This document shows, one piece after another, positions 33,801 to 48,150 of a stretch of DNA of 64,000 nucleotides. The notes below the pieces were generated by a model that saw only the letters and a program-made list of their open reading frames with translations, had not been told where the DNA came from and searched no databases. Every line of letters begins with the position of its first letter. The first letter of the stretch is position 1. Source of the DNA: Harmonia axyridis (lineage: Eukaryota > Arthropoda > Insecta > Coleoptera > Coccinellidae); contig NC_059508.1 of NCBI RefSeq assembly GCF_914767665.1, forward strand, positions 28,147,501 to 28,211,500, written 5' to 3'. Both the position numbers and the translations under genes were made by a program.

Positions 33801-36116
33801 TTTCATCTTATTGCACAGGAACGAAAGCTTGACACAGGTGTCTAAGGAAACCACTTTGGTATAAGAGACTGTTCTTATTCCCTTCTTTTTGTTTAATGAA
33901 CAATTATCCAAGTAAGCCATTCCACATTGTTGATTTTCTTGGACTCGGATGACACGCAGGTAGCTATAATCTGTAACGTGGTGAGGTCAATTGCTGCTGT
34001 AACCACAAATGCACGACTGACTTCTGTTGTTGATTTCATTAATTTGTTATTTCATTCTATGTTCCTCATTCTAACACTTTTCATCGTATTGCACAGGGAC
34101 GAAAGCTTAACACGCGTGTCTAAGGAAACCACTTTGGTATAAGGGACTGTTCTTATTCCCTTCGTTTTGTTTAATGAACAATTATCCAAGTAAGCCATTC
34201 CACATTGTTGATTTTCTTGGACTCGGATGACACGCGGGTAGCTATAATCTCCCACGTGGTAAGGTCAATTGCTGCTGTAACCACAATTGGACGGCTGACT
34301 TCTGTTGTTGATTTCATTTGTTTGTTATTTCCTTCAATGTTTCTCATTCTAACACTTCTCATCGTATTGCACAGGGACGAAAGCTTGACACACGTGTCTA
34401 TGGAAACCACATTGGTATAAGGGACTGTTTTTATTCCCTTCTTTCTGTATGATGATCAATTATCCAAGTAAGCCATTCCACATTGTTGATTTTCTTGGAC
34501 TCGGATGACACGCAGGTAGCTATAATCTGTAACGTGGTGAGGTCAATTGCTGCTGTAACCACAAATGCACGACTGACTTCTGTTGTTGATTTCATTTGTT
34601 TGTTATTTCCTTCAATGTTTCTCATTCTAACACTTTTCATCGTATTGCACAGGGACGAAAGCTTGACACACGTGTCTAAGGATACGACTTTGGTATAAGG
34701 GACTGTTCTTATTCAATTCTTTTTGTTTAATGAACAATTATCCAAGTAAGCCGTTCCACATTGTTGATTTTCTTGGACTCGGATGTCACGCAGGTAGCTA
34801 TAATCTCCCACGTGGTAAGGTCAATTGCTGCTGTAACCACAAATGCACGACTGACTTCTGTTGTTGATTTCATTCTTCTGTTATTTTCTTCAATGTTTCT
34901 CATTCTAACACTTTTCATCGTGATGCACAGGGACGAAAGCTTGACACACGTGTCTATGGAAACCACATTGGTATAAGGGACTGTTCTTACTTCATTCTTT
35001 CTGTATAATGATCAATTATCCAAGTAAGTCATTCCACATTGTTGATTTTCTTGGACTCGGATGTCACGCAGGTAGCTATAATCTCCCACGTGGTAAGGTC
35101 AATTGCTGCTGTAATCACAAATGCACGACTGACTTCTGTTGTTGATTTGATTTGTTTGTTAGTTCCTTCAATGTTTCTCATTCTAACACTTCTCATCGTA
35201 TTGCACAGGGACGAAAGCTTGACACACGTGTCTATGGAAACCACATTGGTATAAGGGACTGTTCTTATTCCCTTCTTTCTGTATAATGATCAATTATCCA
35301 AGTAAGCCATTCCACATTGTTGATTTTCTTGGACTCGGATGACACGCAGGTAGCTATTATCTTTTACGTGGTAAGGTCAATTGCTGCTGTAACCACAAAT
35401 GCACGACTGACTTCTGTTGTTGATTTCATTCGTTTGTTATTTTCTTCAATGTTTCTCATTCTAACACTTTTCATCGTATTGCACAGGGACGAAAGCTTGA
35501 CACGCGTGTCTAAGGAAACCACATTGGTATAAGGGACTGTTCTTATTCCCTTTTTTCTTTTTGATGAACAATTATCCAAATAAGCCATTCCACATTGTTG
35601 ATTTTCTTGGACTCGGATGTCACGCAGGTAGCTATAATCTCCCACGTGGTAAGGTCAATTGCTGCTGTAACCACAAATGCACGACTGACTTCTGTTGTTG
35701 ATTTCATTTGTTTGTAATTTCCTTCTATGTTTCTCATTCTTACACTTTTCATCGTATTGCACAGGGACGAAAGCTTGACACGCGTGTCTAAGGAAACCAC
35801 TTTGGTATAAGGGACTGTTCTTATTCCCTTCGTTTTGTTCAATCAACAATTATCCAAGTAAGCCATTCCACATTGTTGATTTTCTTGGACTCGAATGTCA
35901 CGCAGGTAGCTATAATCTCCCACGTGGTAAGGTCAATTGCTGCTGTAACCACAAATGCACGACTGACTTCTGTTGTTGATTTCATTTGTTTGTTATTTCC
36001 TTCTATGTTTCTCATTCTAACACTTTTCATCGTATTGCACAGGGACGAAAGCTTGACACGCGTGTCTAAGGAAACCACTTTGGTATAAGGGACTGTTCTT
36101 ATTCCCTTCGTTTTGT
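30835..36116 (+). repeat. 2,780-bp higher-order repeat (10-mer), two units
   Basis: Monomer variants at 30,869, 31,147, 31,425, 31,703, 31,981, 32,259, 32,537 and 33,093 recur in the same order exactly 2,780 bp (10 x 278) downstream, from 33,649 to 35,873. The monomer at 33,371 has a different type in the second unit (36,151), so nine of ten positions are shared. Confidence 0.9.
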
Positions 36117-36394
36117 TTAATGAACAATTATCCAAGTAAGCCATTCCACATTGTTGATTTTCTTGGACTCGGATGTCACGCAGGTAGCTATAATCTCCCA
36201 CGTGGTAAGGTCAATTGCTGCTGTAACCACAAATGCACGACTGACTTCTGTTGTTGATTTCATTTGTTTGTTATTTCCTTCTATGTTTCTCATTCTAACA
36301 CTTTTCATCGTATTGCACAGGAACGAAAGCTTGACACAGGTGTCTAAGGAAACCACTTTGGTATAAGGGACTGTTCTTATTCCCTTCTTTTTGT

Positions 36395-39300
36395 TTAATG
36401 AACAATTATCCAAGTAAGCCATTCCACATTGTTGATTTTCTTGGACTCGGATGACACGCGGGTAGCTATAATCTCCCACGTGGTAAGGTCAATTGCTGCT
36501 GTAACCACAATTGGACGGCTGACTTCTGTTGTTGATTTCATTTGTTTGTTATTTCCTTCAATGTTTCTCATTCTAACACTTCTCATCGTATTGCACAGGG
36601 ACGAAAGCTTGACACACGTGTCTATGGAAACCACACTGGTATAAGGGACTGTTCTTATTCCCTTCTTTCTGTATAATGATCAATTATCCAAGTAAGCCAT
36701 TCCACATTGTTGATTTTCTTGGACTCGGATGTCACGCAGGTAGCTATAATCTCCCACGTGGTGAGGTCAATTGCTGCTGTAACCACAAATGCACGACTGA
36801 CTTCTGTTGTTGATTTCATTCGTTTGTTATTTTCTTCAATGTTTCTCATTCTAACACTTTTCATCGTATTGCACAGGGACGAAAGCTTGACACACGTGTC
36901 TATGGAAACCACATTGGTATAAGGGACTGTTCTTATTCCCTTCTTTTTGTTTAATGAACAATTATCCAAGTAAGCCATTCCACATTGTTGATTTTCTTGG
37001 ACTCGGATGTCACGCAGGTAGCTATAATCTCCCACGTGGTAAGGTCAATTGCTGCTGTAATCACAAATGCACGACTGACTTCTGTTGTTGATTTGATTTG
37101 TTTGTTATTTCCTTCAATGTTTCTCATTCTAACACTTCTAACACTTTGGTATAAGGGACTGTTCTTATTCCCTTCTTTTTGTTTAATGAACAATTATCCA
37201 AGTAAGAAATTCCACATTGTTGATTTTCTTGGACTCGGATGTCACGCCGGTAGCTATAATCTCCCACGTGGTAAGGTCAATTGCTGCTGTAACCACAAAT
37301 GCACGACTGACTTCTGTTGTTGATTTCATTTGTTTGTTATTTCCTTTAATGTTTCTCATTCTAACACTTTTCATCGTATTGCACAGGGACGAAAGCTTGA
37401 CACACGTGTCTAAGGAATCAACTTTGGTATAAGGGACTGTTCTCATTCCCTTCTTTTTGTTTAATGAACAATTATCCAAGTAAGCCGTTCCACATTGTTC
37501 ATTTTCTTGGACTCGAATGTCACGCAGGTAGCTATAATCTCCCACGTGGTAAGGTCAATTGCTGCTGTAACCACAAATGCACGACTGACTTCTGTTGTTG
37601 ATTTCATTAATTTGTTATTTCCTTCTATGTTTCTCATTCTAACACTTTTCATCGTATTGCACAGGGACGAGAGCTTAACACGCGTGTCTAAGGAAACCAC
37701 TTTGGTATAAGGGACTGTTCTTATTCCCTTCGTTTTGTTTAATGAACAATTATCCAAGTAAGCCATTCCACATTGTTGATTTTCTTGGACTCGGATGTCA
37801 CGCAGGTAGCTATAATCTCCCACGTGGTAAGGTCAATTGCTGCTGTAACCACAAATGCACGACTGACTTCTGTTGTTGATTTCATTTGTTTGTTATTTCC
37901 TTCTATGTTTCTCATTCTAACACTTTTCATCGTATTGCACAGGAACGAAAGCTTGACACAGGTGTCTAAGGAAACCACTTTGGTATAAGAGACTGTTCTT
38001 ATTCCCTTCTTTTTGTTTAATGAACAATTATCCAAATAAGCCATTCCACATTGTTGATTTTCTTGGACTCGGATGACACGCGGGTAGCTATGATCTCCCA
38101 CGTGGGAAGGTCAATTGCTGCTGTAACCACAATTGGACGGCTGACTTCTGTTGTTGATTTCATTTGTTTGTTATTTCCTTCTATGTTTCTCATTCTAACA
38201 CTTTTCATCGTATTGCACAGGAACGAAAGCTTGACACAGGTGTCTAAGGAAACCACTTTGGTATAAGGGACTGTTCTTATTCCCTTCTTTTTGTTTAATG
38301 AACAATTATCCAAGTAAGCCATTCCACATTGTTGATTTTCTTGGACTCGGATGACACGCGGGTAGCTATAATCTCCCACGTGGTAAGGTCAATTGCTGCT
38401 GTAACCACAATTGGACGGCTGACTTCTGTTGTTGATTTCATTTGTTTGTTATTTCCTTCAATGTTTCTCATTCTAACACTTCTCATCGTATTGCACAGGG
38501 ACGAAAGCTTGACACACGTGTCTATGGAAACCACACTGGTATAAGGGACTGTTCTTATTCCCTTCTTTCTGTATAATGATCAATTATCCAAGTAAGCCAT
38601 TCCACATTGTTGATTTTCTTGGACTCGGATGTCACGCAGGTAGCTATATTCTCCCACGTGGTGAGGTCAATTGCTGCTGTAACCACAAATGCACGACTGA
38701 CTTCTGTTGTTGATTTCATTCGTTTGTTATTTTCTTCAATGTTTCTCATTCTAACACTTTTCATCGTATTGCACAGGGACGAAAGCTTGACACACGTGTC
38801 TATGGAAACCACATTGGTATAAGGGACTGTTCTTATTCCCTTCTTTTTGTTTAATGAACAATTATCCAAGTAAGCCATTCCACATTGTTGATTTTCTTGG
38901 ACTCGGATGTCACGCAGGTAGCTATAATCTCCCACGTGGTAAGGTCAATTGCTGCTGTAATCACAAATGCACGACTGACTTCTGTTGTTGATTTGATTTG
39001 TTTGTTATTTCCTTCAATGTTTCTCATTCTAACACTTCTCATCGTGCTTGACACGCGTGTCTATGGAAACCACTTTGGTATAAGGGACTGTTCTTATTCC
39101 CTTCTTTTTGTTTAATGAACAATTATCCAAGTAAGAAATTCCACATTGTTGATTTTCTTGGACTCGGATGTCACGCCGGTAGCTATAATCTCCCACGTGG
39201 TAAGGTCAATTGCTGCTGTAACCACAAATGCACGACTGACTTCTGTTGTTGATTTCATTTGTTTGTTATTTCCTTTAATGTTTCTCATTCTAACACTTTT

Positions 39301-40224
39301 CATCGTATTGCACAGGGACGAAAGCTTGACACACGTGTCTAAGGAATCAACTTTGGTATAAGGGACTGTTCTCATTCCCTTCTTTTTGTTTAATGAACAA
39401 TTATCCAAGTAAGCCGTTCCACATTGTTCATTTTCTTGGACTCGAATGTCACGCAGGTAGCTATAATCTCCCACGTGGTAAGGTCAATTGCTGCTGTAAC
39501 CACAAATGCACGACTGACTTCTGTTGTTGATTTCATTAATTTGTTATTTCCTTCTATGTTTCTCATTCTAACACTTTTCATCGTATTGCACAGGGACGAG
39601 AGCTTAACACGCGTGTCTAAGGAAACCACTTTGGTATAAGGGACTGTTCTTATTCCCTTCGTTTTGTTTAATGAACAATTATCCAAGTAAGCCATTCCAC
39701 ATTGTTGATTTTCTTGGACTCGGATGTCACGCAGGTAGCTATAATCTCCCACGTGGTAAGGTCAATTGCTGCTGTAACCACAAATGCACGACTGACTTCT
39801 GTTGTTGATTTCATTTGTTTGTTATTTCCTTCTATGTTTCTCATTCTAACACTTTTCATCGTATTGCACAGGAACGAAAGCTTGACACAGGTGTCTAAGG
39901 AAACCACTTTGGTATAAGAGACTGTTCTTATTCCCTTCTTTTTGTTTAATGAACAATTATCCAAATAAGCCATTCCACATTGTTGATTTTCTTGGACTCG
40001 GATGACACGCGGGTAGCTATGATCTCCCACGTGGGAAGGTCAATTGCTGCTGTAACCACAATTGGACGGCTGACTTCTGTTGTTGATTTCATTTGTTTGT
40101 TATTTCCTTCTATGTTTCTCATTCTAACACTTTTCATCGTATTGCACAGGAACGAAAGCTTGACACAGGTGTCTAAGGAAACCACTTTGGTATAAGAGAC
40201 TGTTCTTATTCCCTTCTTTTTGTT
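36395..40224 (+). repeat. About 1.9-kb higher-order repeat (7-mer), two units
   Basis: Variants at 36,429, 36,707 and 36,985 recur 1,900 bp on; variants at 37,217, 37,495, 37,773, 38,051 and 38,329 recur 1,929 bp on. The 29-bp change falls in a truncated monomer (junctions near 37,135 and 39,045) whose deletion is larger in the first unit. Confidence 0.88.
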
Positions 40225-42169
40225 TAATGAACAATTATCCAAGTAAGCCATTCCACATTGTTGATTTTCTTGGACTCGGATGACACGCGGGTAGCTATAT
40301 TCTCCCACGTGGTAAGGTCAATTGCTGCTGTAACCACAATTGGACGGCTGACTTCTGTTGTTGATTTCATTTGTTTGTTATTTCCTTCAATGTTTTTCAT
40401 TCTAACACTTCTCATCGTATTGCACAGGGACGAAAGCTTGACACACGTGTCTATGGAAACCACATTGGTATAAGGGACTGTTTTTATTCCCTTCTTTCTG
40501 TATGATGATCAATTATCCAAGTAAGCCATTCCACATTGTTGATTTTCTTGGACTCGGTTGACACGCAGGTAGCTATAATCTGTAACGTGGTGAGGTTAAT
40601 TGCTGCTGTAACCACAAATGCACGACTGACTTCTGTTGTTGATTTCATTTGTTTGTTATTTCCTTCAATGTTTCTCATTCTAACACTTTTCATCGTATTG
40701 CACAGGGACGAAAGCTTGACACACGTGTCTAAGGATACGACTTTGGTATAAGGGACTGTTCTTATTCCCTTCTTTCTGTATAATGATCAATTATCCAAGT
40801 AAGCCATTCCACATTGTTGATTTTCTTGGACTCGGATGACACGTAGGTAGCTATTATCTTTTACGTGGTAAGGTCAATTGCTGCTGTAACCACAAATGCA
40901 CGACTGACTTCTGTTGTTGATTTCATTTGTTTGTTATTTCCTTCTATGTTTCCCATTCTTACACTTTTCATCGTATTGCACAGGGACGAAAGCTTGACAC
41001 GCGTGTCTAAGGAAACCACTTTGGTATAAGGGACTGTTCTTATTCCCTTCTTTTTGTTTAATGAACAATTATCCAAGTAAGCCATTCCACATTGTTGATT
41101 TTCTTGGACTCGGATGTCACGCAGGTAGCTATAATCTCCCACGTGGTAAGGTCAATTGCTGCTGTAAACACAAATGCACGACTGACTTCTGTTGTTGATT
41201 TGATTTGTTTGTTATTTCCTTCAATGTTTCTCATTTTAACACTTCTCATCGTATTGCACAGGGACGAAAGCTTGACACACGTGTCTATGGAAACCACATT
41301 GGTATAAGGGACTGTTCTTATTCCCTTCTTTCTGTATAATGATCAATTATCCAAGTAAGCCATTCCACATTGTTGATTTTCTTGGGCTCGGATGACACGC
41401 AGGTAGCTATTATCTTTTACGTGGTAAGGTCAATTGCTGCTGTAACCACAAATGCACGACTGACTTCTGTTGTTGATTTGATTTGTTTGTTATTTCCTTC
41501 AATGTTTCTCATTCTAACACTTTTCATCGTATTGCACAGGGACGAAAGCTTGACACGCGTGTCTAAGGAAACCACTTTGGTATAAGGGACTGTTCTTATT
41601 CCCTTCTTTTTGTTTAATGAACAATTATCCAAGTAAGCCATTCCACATTGTTGATTTTCTTGGACTCGGATGTCACGCAGGTAGCTGTAATCTCCCACGT
41701 GGTAAGGTCAATTGCTGCTGTAACCACGAATGCACGACTGACTTCTGTTGTTGATTTCATTCGTTTGTTATTTTCTTCAATGATTCTCATTCTAACACTT
41801 TTCATCGTATTGCACAGGGACGAAAGCTTGACACGCGTGTCTAAGGAAACCACTTTGGTATAAGGGACTGTTCTTATTCCCTTCTTTTTGTTTAAAGAAC
41901 AATTATCCAAGTAAGCCATTCCACATTGTTGATTTTCTTGGACTAGGATGTCACGCAGGTAGCTATAATCTCCCACGTGGTAAGGTCAATTGCTGCTGTA
42001 ACCACAAATGCACGACTGACTTCTGTTGTTGATTTCATTCGTTTGTTATTTTCTTCAATGATTCTCATTCTAACACTTTTCATCGTATTGCACAGGGACG
42101 AAAGCTTGACACGCGTTTCTAAGGAAACCACTTTGGTATAAGGGACTGTTCTTATTCCCTTCTTTTTGT

Positions 42170-45100
42170 TTAATGAACAATTATCCAAGTAAGCCGTTCC
42201 ACATTGTTGATTTTCTTGGGCTCGGATGTCACGCAGGTACCTGTAATCTCCCACGTGGTAAGGTCAATTGCTGCTGTAACCACGAATGCACGACTGACTT
42301 CTGTTGTTGATTTCATTCGTTTGTTATTTTCTTCAATGATTCTCATTCTAACACTTTTCATCGTATTGCACAGGGACGAAAGCTTGACACGCGTGTCTAA
42401 GGAAACCACATTGGTATAAGGGAATGTTCTTACTTCATTCTTTCTGTATTATGATCAATTATCCAAGTAAGCCATTCCACATTGTTGATTTTCTTGGACT
42501 CGGATGTCACGCAGGTAGCTATAATCTCCCACGTGGTAAGGTCAATTGCTGCTGTAATCACAAATGCACGACTGACTTCTGTTGTTGATTTGATTTGTTT
42601 GTTATTTCCTTCAATGTTTCTCATTCTAACACTTCTCATCGTATTGCACAGGGACGAAAGCTTGACACACGTGTCTATGGAAACCACATTGGTATAAGGG
42701 ACTGTTCTTATTCCCTTCTTTCTGTATAATGATCAATTATCCAAGTAAGCCATTCCACATTGTTGATTTTCTTGGGCTCGGATGACACGCAGGTAGCTAT
42801 TATCTTTTACGTGGTAAGGTCAATTGCTGCTGTAACCACAAATGCACGACTGACTTCTGTTGTTGATTTGATTTGTTTGTTATTTCCTTCAATGTTTCTC
42901 ATTCTAACACTTCTCATCGTATTGCACAGGGACGAAAGCTTGACACACGTGTCTATGGAAACCACATTGGTATAAGGGACTGTTCTTATTCCCTTCTTTC
43001 TGTATAATGATCAATTATCCAAGTAAGCCATTCCACATTGTTGATTTTCTTGGGCTCGGATGACACGCAGGTAGCTATTATCTTTTACGTGGTAAGGTCA
43101 ATTGCTGCTGTAACCACAAATGCACGACTGACTTCTGTTGTTGATTTCATTTGTTTGTTATTTCCTTTAATGTTTCTCATTCTAACATTTCTCATCGTAT
43201 TGCACAGGGACGAAAGCTTGACACACGTGTCTAAGGAAACCACTTTGGTATAAGGGACTGTTCTTATTCCCTTCTTTTTGTTTAATGAACAATTATCCAA
43301 GTAAGCCGTTCCACATTGTTCATTTTCTTGGGCTCGGATGTCACGCAGGTAGCTGTAATCTCCCACGTGGTAAGGTCAATTGCTGCTGTAACCACAAATG
43401 CACGACTGACTTCTATTGTTGATTTCATTCGTTTGTTATTTTCTTCAATGATTCTCATTCTAACACTTTTCATCGTATTGCACAGGGACGAAAGCTTGAC
43501 ACGCGTGTCTAAGGAAACCACTTTGGTATAAGGGACTGTTCTTATTCCCTTCTTCTTGTTTAATGAACAATTATCCAAGTAAGCAATTCCACATTGATGA
43601 TTTTCTTGGACTCGGATGTCACGCCGGTAGCTATAATCTTCCACGTGGTAAGGTCAATTGCTGCTGTAACCACAAATGCACGACTGACTTCTGTTGTTGA
43701 TTTCATTTGTTTGTTATTTCCTTCAATGTTTCTCATTCTAACACTTTTCATCGTATTGCACAGGGACGAAAGCTTGACACGCGTGTCTAAGGAAACCACT
43801 TTGGTATAAGGGACTGTTCTTATTCCCTTCTTTTTGTTTAATGAACAATTATCCAAGTAAGCAATTCCACATTGTTGATTTTCTTGGGCTCGGATGTCAC
43901 GCAGGTACCTGTAATCTCCCACGTGGTAAGGTCAATTGCTGCTGTAACCACGAATGCACGACTGACTTCTGTTGTTGATTTCATTCGTTTGTTATTTTCT
44001 TCAATGATTCTCATTCTAACACTTTTCATCGTATTGCACAGGGACGAAAGCTTGACACGCGTGTCTAAGGAAACCACATTGGTATAAGGGAATGTTCTTA
44101 CTTCATTCTTTCTGTATAATGATCAATTATCCAAGTAAGCCATTCCACATTGTTGATTTTCTTGGACTCGAATGTCACGCAGGTAGCTATAATCTCCCAC
44201 GTGGTAAGGTCAATTGCTGCTGTAACCACAAATGCACGACTGACTTCTGTTGTTGATTTCATTTGTTTGTTATTTCCTTCTATGTTTCTCATTCTAACAC
44301 TTTTCATCGTATTGCACAGGGACGAAAGCTTGACACGCGTGTCTAAGGAAACCACTTTGGTATAAGGGACTGTTCTTATTCCCTTCTTTCTGTATGATGA
44401 TCAATTATCCAAGTAAGCCATTCCACATTGTTGATTTTCTTGGACTCGGATGACACGCAGGTAGCTATAAGATCTTAAAAGAATTATTCATGGTCAATAT
44501 AAATATGTAATATAATAATGAATCAACTAATATCAACTTTTTCAGAAAATGAGTGTAGAAAATCTGTAATCAATTACAATGGATTATCAATTACAAAACC
44601 TTTTATCCAGAATGAGATGACAGGAAAACATTCGAAACCTTCAACTCCCCCTAGTTCAGCTGTAAAAACAGTTGAAATTATTGCAAGAGATAATACAGAG
44701 ATAATCAAAAATGATACAATTTCCAAAAGGACAATTGAAAAAATTGAAAGTAGCATCTCGAATAAAAATGAATCTAAAATTGAGGAGCCCACAGTAAATG
44801 TATGGAAAAAATCATGGGCTAGTCTATTTGATAAAGATGTTAAAACAATATCGAATGAGAAAATAGACAATAAAATTAATGATTCACATGTAACACCTTT
44901 AAAACATACAAAAGTAGTCAAAAAAATAGATTCAGCCACTCATATGTTAGGAGGTCAGTTCAAAACCATATCTTTTTTTATATATTTATCTTACTTTCAA
45001 CTAACAATTTGCTTACATCTACAGTAGATAATTATTTTACTTAGTTGAACCCATTTTACTCGATAAAAAGTGGAATGCTTTGGTTTTCACCTACAGATAT

Positions 45101-48100
45101 CAGTGAAAATTCAAGTTTCTATCATGGTTAGTAATATTTTTGAATTTCCAGAATTTCTCAAGAACTATTAAATTGCTGGGACGCAAACCAAGTTCAAATC
45201 CAGGTGTTTACGAAATAAAAGTAACTTTTGTTATATAAACTCAATATTACAAGCCTTACTTGCTTGCCCACCACTTTGTAATCTCCTCAAACGGCTATCA
45301 GAGAACTTCACTCACAATGATGCACTGAAATCAATAACAATGAGTGAAAATATGTAAGTATGAACAATTATCCAAATAAGCCGTTCCACATTGTTGATTA
45401 TCTTGGGCTCGGATGTCACGCAGGTAGCTGTAATCTCCCACGTGGTAAGGTCAATTGCTGCTGTAACCACGAATGCACGACTGACTTCTGTTGTTGATTT
45501 CATTCGTTTGTTATTTTCTTCAATGATTCTCATTCTAACACTTTTCATCGTATTGCACAGGGACGAAAGCTTGACACGCGTGTCTAAGGAAACCACTTTG
45601 GTATAAGGGACTGTTCTTATTCCCTTCTTTTTGTTTAATGAACAATTATCCAAGTAAGCCATTCCACATTGTTGATTTTCTTGGACTCGGATGTCACGCA
45701 GGTAGCTATAATCTCCCACGTGGTAAGGTCAATTGCTGCTGTAACCACAAATGCACGACTGACTTCTGTTGTTGATTTCATTCGTTTGTTATTTTCTTCA
45801 ATGATTCTCATTCTAACACTTTTCATCGTATTGCACAGGGACGAAAGCTTGACACGCGTGTCTAAGGAAACCACTTTGGTATAAGGGACTGTTCTTATTC
45901 CCTTCTTTTTGTTTAATGAACAATTATCCAAGTAAGCCGTTCCACATTGTTGATTTTCTTGGGCTCGGATGTCACGCAGGTACCTGTAATCTCCCACGTG
46001 GTAAGGTCAATTGCTGCTGTAACCACGAATGCACGACTGACTTCTGTTGTTGATTTCATTCGTTTGTTATTTTCTTCAATGATTCTCATTCTAACACTTT
46101 TCATCGTATTGCACAGGGACGAAAGCTTGACACGCGTGTCTAAGGAAACCACATTGGTATAAGGGAATGTTCTTACTTCATTCTTTCTGTATAATGATCA
46201 ATTATCCAAGTAAGCCATTCCACATTGTTGATTTTCTTGGACTCGGATGTCACGCAGGTAGCTATAATCTCCCACGTGGTAAGGTCAATTGCTGCTGTAA
46301 TCACAAATGCACGACTGACTTCTGTTGTTGATTTGATTTGTTTGTTATTTCCTTCAATGTTTCTCATTCTAACACTTCTCATCGTATTGCACAGGGACGA
46401 AAGCTTGACACACGTGTCTATGGAAACCACATTGGTATAAAGGACTGTTCTTATTCCCTTCTTTCTGTATAATGATCAATTATCCAAGTAAGCCATTCCA
46501 CATTGTTGATTTTCTTGGGCTCGGATGACACGCAGGTAGCTATTATCTTTTACGTGGTAAGGTCAATTGCTGCTGTAACCACAAATGCACGACTGACTTC
46601 TGTTGTTGATTTGATTTGTTTGTTATTTCCTTCAATGTTTCTCATTCTAACACTTCTCATCGTATTGCACAGGGACGAAAGCTTGACACACGTGTCTATG
46701 GAAACCACATTGGTATAAGGGACTGTTCTTATTCCCTTCTTTCTGTATAATGATCAATTATCCAAGTAAGCCATTCCACATTGTTGATTTTCTTGGGCTC
46801 GGATGACACGCAGGTAGCTATTATATTTTACGTGGTAAGGTCAATTGCTGCTGTAACCACAAATGCACGACTGACTTCTGTTGTTGATTTCATTTGTTTG
46901 TTATTTCCTTTAATGTTTCTCATTCTAACATTTCTCATCGTATTGCACAGGGACGAAAGCTTGACACACGTGTCTAAGGAAACCACTTTGGTATAAGGGA
47001 CTGTTCTTATTCCCTTCTTTTTGTTTAATGAACAATTATCCAAGTAAGCCGTTCCACATTGTTCATTTTCTTGGGCTCGGATGTCACGCAGGTAGCTGTA
47101 ATCTCCCACGTGGTAAGGTCAATTGCTGCTGTAACCACAAATGCACGACTGACTTCTGTTGTTGATTTCATTCGTTTGTTATTTTCTTCAATGTTTCTCA
47201 TTCTAACACTTTTCATCGTATTGCACAGGGACGAAAGCTTGACACGCGTGTCTAAGGAAACCACTTTGGTATAAGGGTCTGTTCTTATTCCCTTCTTTTT
47301 GTTTAATGAACAATTATCCAAGTAAGCCATTCCACATTGTTGATTTTCTTGGACTCGGATGTCACGCAGGTAGCTATAATCTCCCACGTGGTGAGGTCAA
47401 TTGCTGCTGTAACCACAAATGCACGACTGACTTCTATTGTTGATTTCATTCGTTTGTTATTTTCTTCAATGATTCTCATTCTAACACTTTTCATCGTATT
47501 GCACAGGGACGAAAGCTTGACACGCGTGTCTAAGGAAACCACTTTGGTATAAGGGACTGTTCTTATTCCCTTCTTTTTGTTTAATGAACAATTATCCAAG
47601 TAAGCAATTCCACATTGATGATTTTCTTGGACTCGGATGTCACGCCGGTAGCTATAATCTTCCACGTGGTAAGGTCAATTGCTGCTGTAACCACAAATGC
47701 ACGACTGACTTCTGTTGTTGATTTCATTTGTTTGTTATTTCCTTCAATGTTTCTCATTCTAACACTTTTCATCGTATTGCACAGGGACGAAAGCTTGACA
47801 CGCGTGTCTAAGGAAACCACTTTGGTATAAGGGACTGTTCTTATTCCCTTCTTTTTGTTTAATGAACAATTATCCAAGTAAGCAATTCCACATTGTTGAT
47901 TTTCTTGGGCTCGGATGTCACGCAGGTACCTGTAATCTCCCACGTGGTAAGGTCAATTGCTGCTGTAACCACGAATGCACGACTGACTTCTGTTGTTGAT
48001 TTCATTCGTTTGTTATTTTCTTCAATGATTCTCATTCTAACACTTTTCATCGTATTGCACAGGGACGAAAGCTTGACACGCGTGTCTAAGGAAACCACAT

Positions 48101-48150
48101 TGGTATAAGGGAATGTTCTTACTTCATTCTTTCTGTATAATGATCAATTA
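42170..48150 (+). repeat. Duplicated monomer block (offset 3,743 then 4,021 bp)
   Basis: Variants at 42,204-43,316 recur at 45,947-47,059 (offset 3,743). Those at 43,594 and 43,872 recur at 47,615 and 47,893 (offset 4,021). The 278-bp jump is one extra monomer at 47,337. USP10 copy 6 lies between the two blocks. Confidence 0.86.
44471..45360 (+). pseudogene. USP10-like: USP10-like fragment, copy 6, embedded in satellite
   Basis: An 890-bp piece: the end of an intron, exon 44,546-44,953 (open; donor GTCAGT where others have GTGAGT), microexon 45,097-45,126, and Cys-box exon 45,152-45,353 with its donor. The terminal exon is absent. The Cys codon (45,229-45,231) is kept, but TAA at 45,169-45,171 precedes it. 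Both edges abut satellite: GTAGCTATAA|GATCTT on the left and GTAAGTA|TGAACAATT on the right, with a few shared bases at each. There are no TIRs and no obvious target duplication, so end-joining or template switching is more likely than transposition. Confidence 0.9.

Larger units (their letters stand above)
30823..44470 (+). repeat. 278-bp satellite array, block A
   Basis: About 49 monomers in one orientation, period 278 bp (for example 31,147, 31,425, 31,703, 31,981). Each carries the CCCACGTGG palindrome, GACACRCGTGTC, and the inverted repeat AAGGGA...TCCCTT. Both strands contain short open frames that recur only because the monomer recurs. The left edge is fused to USP10 copy 5, and the right edge to USP10 copy 6. 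Confidence 0.97.
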
